Positions 61,134-64,000 of a stretch of 64,000 bases of DNA are shown piece by piece. Numbering within the stretch: position 1 is the first letter of the stretch; each line of letters starts with the position of its first letter. The notes beneath the pieces are model-generated. The model ran no database searches and was not told the DNA's origin. It saw only the letters and a list, made by a program, of their open reading frames with translations. The translations under genes and the position numbers were made by a program. The stretch is from Temnothorax longispinosus. Lineage: Eukaryota; Arthropoda; Insecta; Hymenoptera; Formicidae. The DNA lies in NCBI RefSeq assembly GCF_030848805.1, contig NC_092360.1, positions 806,001-870,000 on the forward strand, in the 5' to 3' direction.

Positions 61134-64000
61134 CCAGATTAGCGTATATAAATATCGGTAAGGCTTTCAATCTGCTGGGAATGTATTTAATGACGTCTAA
61201 GGCATTTACAACAATTTACAACATTTATATGCTTCTTTTTTATTTTACATCGCGAGAGAGAAATCGATGTAATTACAGAGAGTTAAACGCTATCTATAAC
61301 CAGAACGCAATAAAATATTCACTGATATATTCTTAAATACTGTCTTGATGAAAATTCCCGTAAAGAGACTTAAGTAGAGCTTCAACGAATACCATGGCCA
61401 ACTATTTCAAGGCTCTTCGATGGAACGAGTACTCAAGGCGAGCATGCATAAATAATTAATTACAGCGTTTACAGGAAATACGACACGGTTACGTAAGCTT
61501 CGACATCACCATTTTATCCTCTCGTGCTAGCGTACCTCGGATTTCCGGATCGAGATCCGAGTACACCGCTCTTAGTATAATATAGATACTATAGTTAAAA
61601 ACATTTCCTGCAAAGGTTGAAACCTGTATAAAATGTTTCAATGTTCCGATTTCTACGGGCGCAAGAAAGTAATCTTTATAGCTATAAAATTCAATACAAC
61701 GTTAGTTCAACCCGCTTTTTCAGAGATTCTTGAAGCTGAAAGAGTTTCACAGTGTTTAAGACAATTATTTCATGGTCTTAATTAGATAAAGTAGACCATC
61801 CGAGTCTTTTAATTAAATTTATTCGAAAGTTGATTTATTTTCTCTACGAAGTTCTTCAGACATACGAGCTCGGTATTCGTTTGTTAACGTAAAATTAATT
61901 AGCCACTAACTGAACGGTCGTAAAATTGTCGCTCGGCTGAATCTCGCAAATTTCGTCCCCAGTCATGCGGAAAGACCACTCTGAAGAAAGCACTAAACCT
62001 TCGCGTTGTCCGCAACGAGTTTTCCCCGTCACATAACTTTAAAAAAAAGGAAAGGAACTAAAAGGAATCGCACGCGGCTTCTTTCTCCTAATGATGCTCA
62101 TGTCCTTCCACGGCGATGCGGCTTCCTGCTTCCTGCTCGACGACTCCTTCGGCTTCTTTTACTTATTTCGTTCGGCAAATCCGATCGTACGCACATCGAG
62201 GTTTCCCACTCACTCCGCCTGCTTGGAGAATTCCAAGAAAGGGACAAGTGGGTATTGCGACAGCTGTCGGAAAGGGACAATTTTTTTTCCAAACTATTTA
62301 CGTTTATCGTAAAAATATCTCCCTCCCCTCTATAGATCAATACTAAAGATACCATTGCAGATACATGATGGTTAATTAATAACGGTGCTAACGGTAAATA
62401 CTGGCGAAGCACTAATAGGAAGATAAGTGCAAAACTACTAGAATCATTCAATCGGGTTTGTAGTGATTTGAAATAAGATATCGAAGCGTTTAGCTAGGTT
62501 ACATTACAGAAAGCACTCTGTGTTACGTGTCAATGACTAAGCCAGACCATCAATCCTTTAAAAATGCTTACATTATGCTTATCCCAAAGCACACATCATT
62601 GAATGATTATATCATGTTTCATTATAGTTTGTAATACAGCACTACATTGCATATAGTCGACACGTGAAATGTAAACTTTAATGTAAATTTAAACTATAGA
62701 GCGTTTATAAGTTTCGCAAAATTAATACAAAATAAGATTGATATAAAGTTAAATTGGTCTCTCCGTAGCGTACCCGATATGTATACACGTATAAGTGCTG
62801 TTGAGCGTAAGGGCGTAAAAGTTCACGAGGGTTAAACGAACACCGAATTACTTCCCGGCCAGGAAGCGCCGTTAGGACGAGTGCTAACTGTATTCGCGGC
62901 TGGTGAAAATTGCAATGCCACCTTGATCAAGTGCCGTGCACCAATGGCTCTTCTTCCACATCCGCGCGCGTCAGCGCGAATTTCCTTTCGGCTCGGCTTC
63001 AGCGTGCTCGCCGCAACAGCTCCGACCAGATATTAGATACTACGTTGTACCTACTACCGACCGTACGGTAGGTCAGTCACGTTATGCAAGGAGCGTGGGA
63101 TCGGCGGCGATTGCCTGGCGCCGTTACGGGAGCGCGTCGTGCGCGTTCTCGGCACGCCACGTGCTCAGAACGCGACGCGACGCGTAAAATTGTACTAAAA
63201 GAAATATTTTCCCTTGGGTTGCATCCTAAATAATTTTTTGCTTACGAATCTCTTTCGTCTGGAGTTAATAAAGTCTTCCCGAAGTTAAATCGAGAATCGA
63301 GTCTTCCAATTACGAGGGATGGAAGATATATGTGATGGGTTTTATCTCGGGTTTTATTGGCTTTTGAATTAAGTTTCTGAAGTAACAATAGAGAGCAGAA
63401 GTTTGCTCTCTGTTTGATTTGATACGACATTAATCTGATTTTACAATATTTGATTTCTCAACTTCGAAGATACTTAAGAGAGGAAAAACATTTGATGCTA
63501 AGATAAGATTGAAGAATTGAAGAACTCCACGGATAAAAGATTCGTTAGGCCTGGGACATTCTGTACAGTGCGATTGCGGAACCGCGCGCAACGTCCAGGA
63601 AATGCTTGACGCATTTCTAAAACGCTGGCAACACGCCGCACTGCACGCAATACTCTCGTAAAAAAGTATTACGAGATTTCGCTGGTTACGCAGGAGTGCT
63701 GGGAACCTTATCTAAGTTGCTGGAACTCAGGTAACACGCTTAAACTTGCGAGTGTCCATTATGCTTGAAAAAAACCGGCTCTTACGCAATGTTCAAAACA
63801 TTGTCATATAAACAACAAATAGATCTTCATCTTCATATAAATGCTTCCTTCGTTCTTTAGAATATAATATGGTTCAAACTATATAAGAGTATGAGATAAT
63901 AATTATGTTTCTGCGATAAGCATTCGCGCAATTGTAATGAAACTGTGGTATAAAATATGTATTTCTCGTAAATTATGCAGATTATAAACGATTATATGCT

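Larger units (their letters stand above)
54836..64000. other. non-coding DNA with microsatellites
   Basis: No gene supported. CpG-rich patches at 55540-55990, 57100-57720, 58540-58930 and 62900-63190. An unrecognised minus-strand frame at 54943-55203 is discussed among the findings. Contains the repeats listed separately. Confidence 0.5.

Noticed and set aside
1..64000. CRISPR arrays, operons, mitochondrial insertions or viral genes
   Set aside because: No regularly spaced repeats, prokaryotic gene layout, or recognisable mitochondrial or viral protein was seen.

Overview
The window reads as nuclear DNA of an insect, most probably a hymenopteran and perhaps an ant. The basis is a spliced insect SynGAP/DAB2IP-type RasGAP gene with GT-AG introns, long non-coding tracts, CpG-rich islands alternating with AT-rich DNA, many dinucleotide microsatellites, and piggyBac-, mariner- and SINE-like elements. 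The class (insect) is supported by the protein. The order is inference from composition and transposon types.

One protein-coding gene can be assembled with confidence. On the minus strand from about 38460 down to 30049, nine exons join in phase to give a protein of about 1195 residues with a short N-terminal segment, PH domain, C2 domain, RasGAP domain (arginine finger and FLR motif both present), a long disordered region encoded by one 1.6 kb exon, and a C-terminal coiled coil. This is the orthologue of Drosophila raskol and of vertebrate SYNGAP1/DAB2IP/RASAL2. Eight exons are secure. The first (38371-38460) fits in phase but is less certain, and other first exons may lie further right.

The left 30 kb (1-30048) has no gene I can support. 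It has CpG-rich blocks at about 2020-3420, 4960-6560, 7580-9350, 10010-10960 and, the strongest, 12000-15960. That last block looks like a promoter or untranslated first-exon region and contains a near-perfect palindromic ecdysone-receptor-type site at 15067-15079. Also here are a non-autonomous piggyBac-like element with intact TTAA duplications (17079-18014) and a tRNA-derived SINE with target-site duplications (26523-26932).

The right 25 kb (38461-64000) is upstream of the RasGAP gene and again lacks a supported gene. It holds a terminal-inverted-repeat element (38658-38980), a 47-bp perfect palindrome made of two head-to-head mariner-type ends (48712-48758), several microsatellites, and the oddest object in the window: a full tRNA-like cloverleaf (54741-54813, minus) with an anticodon loop lacking U33, sitting on top of an outer 18-bp near-perfect inverted repeat (54727-54835). 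Most long open frames elsewhere are by-products of CpG-rich or low-complexity DNA.
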